The notes beneath the pieces were generated by a model. The model did no database searches. It had not been told where the DNA came from and worked only from the letters and a program-made list of their open reading frames with translations. Positions 62,874 through 64,000 of a stretch of 64,000 bases of DNA are shown piece after piece. The stretch's first letter is position 1, and each line of letters opens with the position of its first letter. The position numbers were made by a program, and so were the translations under genes. Origin of the DNA: Nostoc sp. CENA543 (GTDB lineage Bacteria > Cyanobacteriota > Cyanobacteriia > Cyanobacteriales > Nostocaceae); contig NZ_CP023278.1 in NCBI RefSeq assembly GCF_002896875.1, positions 3,782,001 through 3,846,000 of the forward strand. The letters run 5' to 3'.

Positions 62874-64000
62874 ATGTTAGATTGGTTAGCTGTTTGGGGC
62901 ATAACTCAAGCTGTCGGGTTTGCTTTTAAGTCGATTTTTGAAGACTTAGCCAAAGACGCTGCAAAAGACTGGGCAAAAGATTTATTAAAAAGTGTTCCTG
63001 GTAACATTTTACAGCAACTCCAACCAGAAGATATTGACATTGCTGCTGGCAAAGCCTTAAAAGAATTTTTGCAACTCATGCAGCAAGAATTAGAAGATGC
63101 GGAGTTAGAAGAAACGGAACTACAAACATATAATCAGACTTTAAAACAATTTCTCAGTCATAAATCTGTTAGACAGATTTTAGGGAAACCTTTCGTACCA
63201 GACTGCCACACGCTAGATTTTCAAATCTTGACTAAAATTTGGTATGAAATGAAATTACCTAATCTTCCGCAAGAATTTGATTGGGAAAGATTAGCTAAAC
63301 GTTATCTTAAAAAGGTGAAGGCGATTATTCGAGAATCTGATCAACTACGACCTATTTTAGATTCTCAGCATTTAGAATCAATCAATCATAACTTACTAGA
63401 AATTCAAGGCATTACCCCTGATTTTGACTTAAAAAAGTACCAAGAGGGAATACGTGAAAGATACGGAAATCTGAAATTAGATAGTCTGGATACTACGGGT
63501 TACGCCTATAATGAATTAAAGCTATGGCGGATGTTTATTCCTCAACACGTCCGGGAAGTGCATCAAGTGTTAGCACAGGTACATGAACTACCTAAAGAAC
63601 ATCTCAAGCAGCTACGAGAAAGTCAGCAACTAGATGAAGAAATTACTCCAGAGGCTCTAGAATACTACAAACAAATTTACTTTGAACAGCCTACTATTTC
63701 CGTTTTAGATATTATTAACGATACGCAATCTCATAAATATGTAGTTATTTTAGGAGATCCAGGTTCAGGGAAATCGACGTTACTGCAATTTTTAGCTTTA
63801 AACTGGGCAGAAACACCCCTAAATAATGTCATCTCTTCCCCAATCCCATTATTAATTGAACTGCGGACATATATCCGGCGCAGAGAAAATAATGAATGTC
63901 AGAATTTTTTAGAATTTTTTCATAAGTGTAGTGGTATAGTTCATCATCTCAACCAAAATAAGCTCCATGAACAACTCAAAGCTGGCAATGCTTTAGTCAT
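62874..64000 (+). CDS. NACHT-domain NTPase, 5' part
   Basis: A frame open from ATG 62874 to the window end (375 codons). The first 250 residues are helical (MLDWLAVWGITQAVGFAFKS; AKDAAKDWAKDLLKS), resembling NACHT N-terminal helical regions. Then comes the NTPase with Walker A GDPGSGKST at residues 294-302 and IPLLIELRTYIRR. Such STAND NTPases act as immune-like sensors in some bacteria, with a C-terminal repeat sensor not visible here. The downstream part is needed to judge function. Confidence 0.85.
   Translation, partial: MLDWLAVWGITQAVGFAFKSIFEDLAKDAAKDWAKDLLKSVPGNILQQLQPEDIDIAAGKALKEFLQLMQQELEDAELEETELQTYNQTLKQFLSHKSVRQILGKPFVPDCHTLDFQILTKIWYEMKLPNLPQEFDWERLAKRYLKKVKAIIRESDQLRPILDSQHLESINHNLLEIQGITPDFDLKKYQEGIRERYGNLKLDSLDTTGYAYNELKLWRMFIPQHVREVHQVLAQVHELPKEHLKQLRESQQLDEEITPEALEYYKQIYFEQPTISVLDIINDTQSHKYVVILGDPGSGKSTLLQFLALNWAETPLNNVISSPIPLLIELRTYIRRRENNECQNFLEFFHKCSGIVHHLNQNKLHEQLKAGNALV

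Overview
The window is a 64 kb piece of a filamentous, probably heterocyst-forming cyanobacterium (Nostocales; Nostoc, Calothrix or Tolypothrix-like). The evidence is dense HIP1 octamers (GCGATCGC), heptanucleotide-type tandem repeats typical of Nostoc genomes, phycobilisome rod genes for both phycocyanin and phycoerythrin, and a DevB-type exporter subunit. No rRNA or tRNA gene was recognised.

Layout. 1-5.7 kb: end of a cyclic-nucleotide-binding protein, a DevB-family membrane fusion protein, a siroheme pair (sirB-cobA) and a methyltransferase-endonuclease fusion broken by a frameshift. 5.7-33.2 kb: mostly household and stress genes: LuxR regulator, rhodanese, RppAB two-component pair, lipoprotein Mn superoxide dismutase, MgtE, a sugar-oxidation pair (SDR dehydrogenase and PQQ-type aldose dehydrogenase) near a GH100 invertase, several membrane proteins, a P-type cation ATPase, two PatA/CheY-like regulators, Uma2, an RluD-type synthase and an XRE-type regulator. 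33.3-46 kb, mostly minus strand: cpcG, membrane-anchored cpcL, an orphan CcaR-like regulator, the phycoerythrin linker/lyase operon cpeC-cpeD-cpeE-(CpcD-domain protein)-cpeS-cpeT-cpeR-(membrane protein), then HEAT-repeat, ankyrin and DUF2656 genes and a DegT-type aminotransferase. 46.3-57.2 kb, plus strand: a HigBA-like toxin-antitoxin pair, a bilin-GAF kinase resembling RcaE, RcaF, RcaC, pcyA, and a red-light-type phycocyanin operon cpcB-A-H-I-D. 57.4-64 kb: Uma2, two HEAT-repeat genes, an orphan phycobiliprotein-like protein, a DUF1838 protein, a pentapeptide-repeat protein and the 5' part of a NACHT NTPase.

The main interest is a compact chromatic acclimation (CA3-type) locus. Sensor kinase, both response regulators, the chromophore-making enzyme PcyA, the inducible phycocyanin operon and the phycoerythrin accessory operon all lie within about 20 kb. 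Three TTGCACA-N4-TTGCACA direct repeats, the RcaC L box known from Fremyella diplosiphon, are visible: upstream of cpcB and pcyA in the gene direction, and upstream of cpeC in the opposite direction. That fits red-light activation of the first two and repression of the third. A second OmpR-type regulator next to cpcL suggests a CcaR-like circuit in the same neighbourhood. The genes for the phycoerythrin subunits themselves (cpeBA) are not in the window.

Less explained material includes a CpcD-domain-only protein inside the cpe operon, an orphan phycobiliprotein-fold protein among HEAT-repeat lyase-like genes, a tandem repeat inserted in the kinase ATPase domain, intercistronic hairpins that may set linker stoichiometry, and several small palindromic repeat families.
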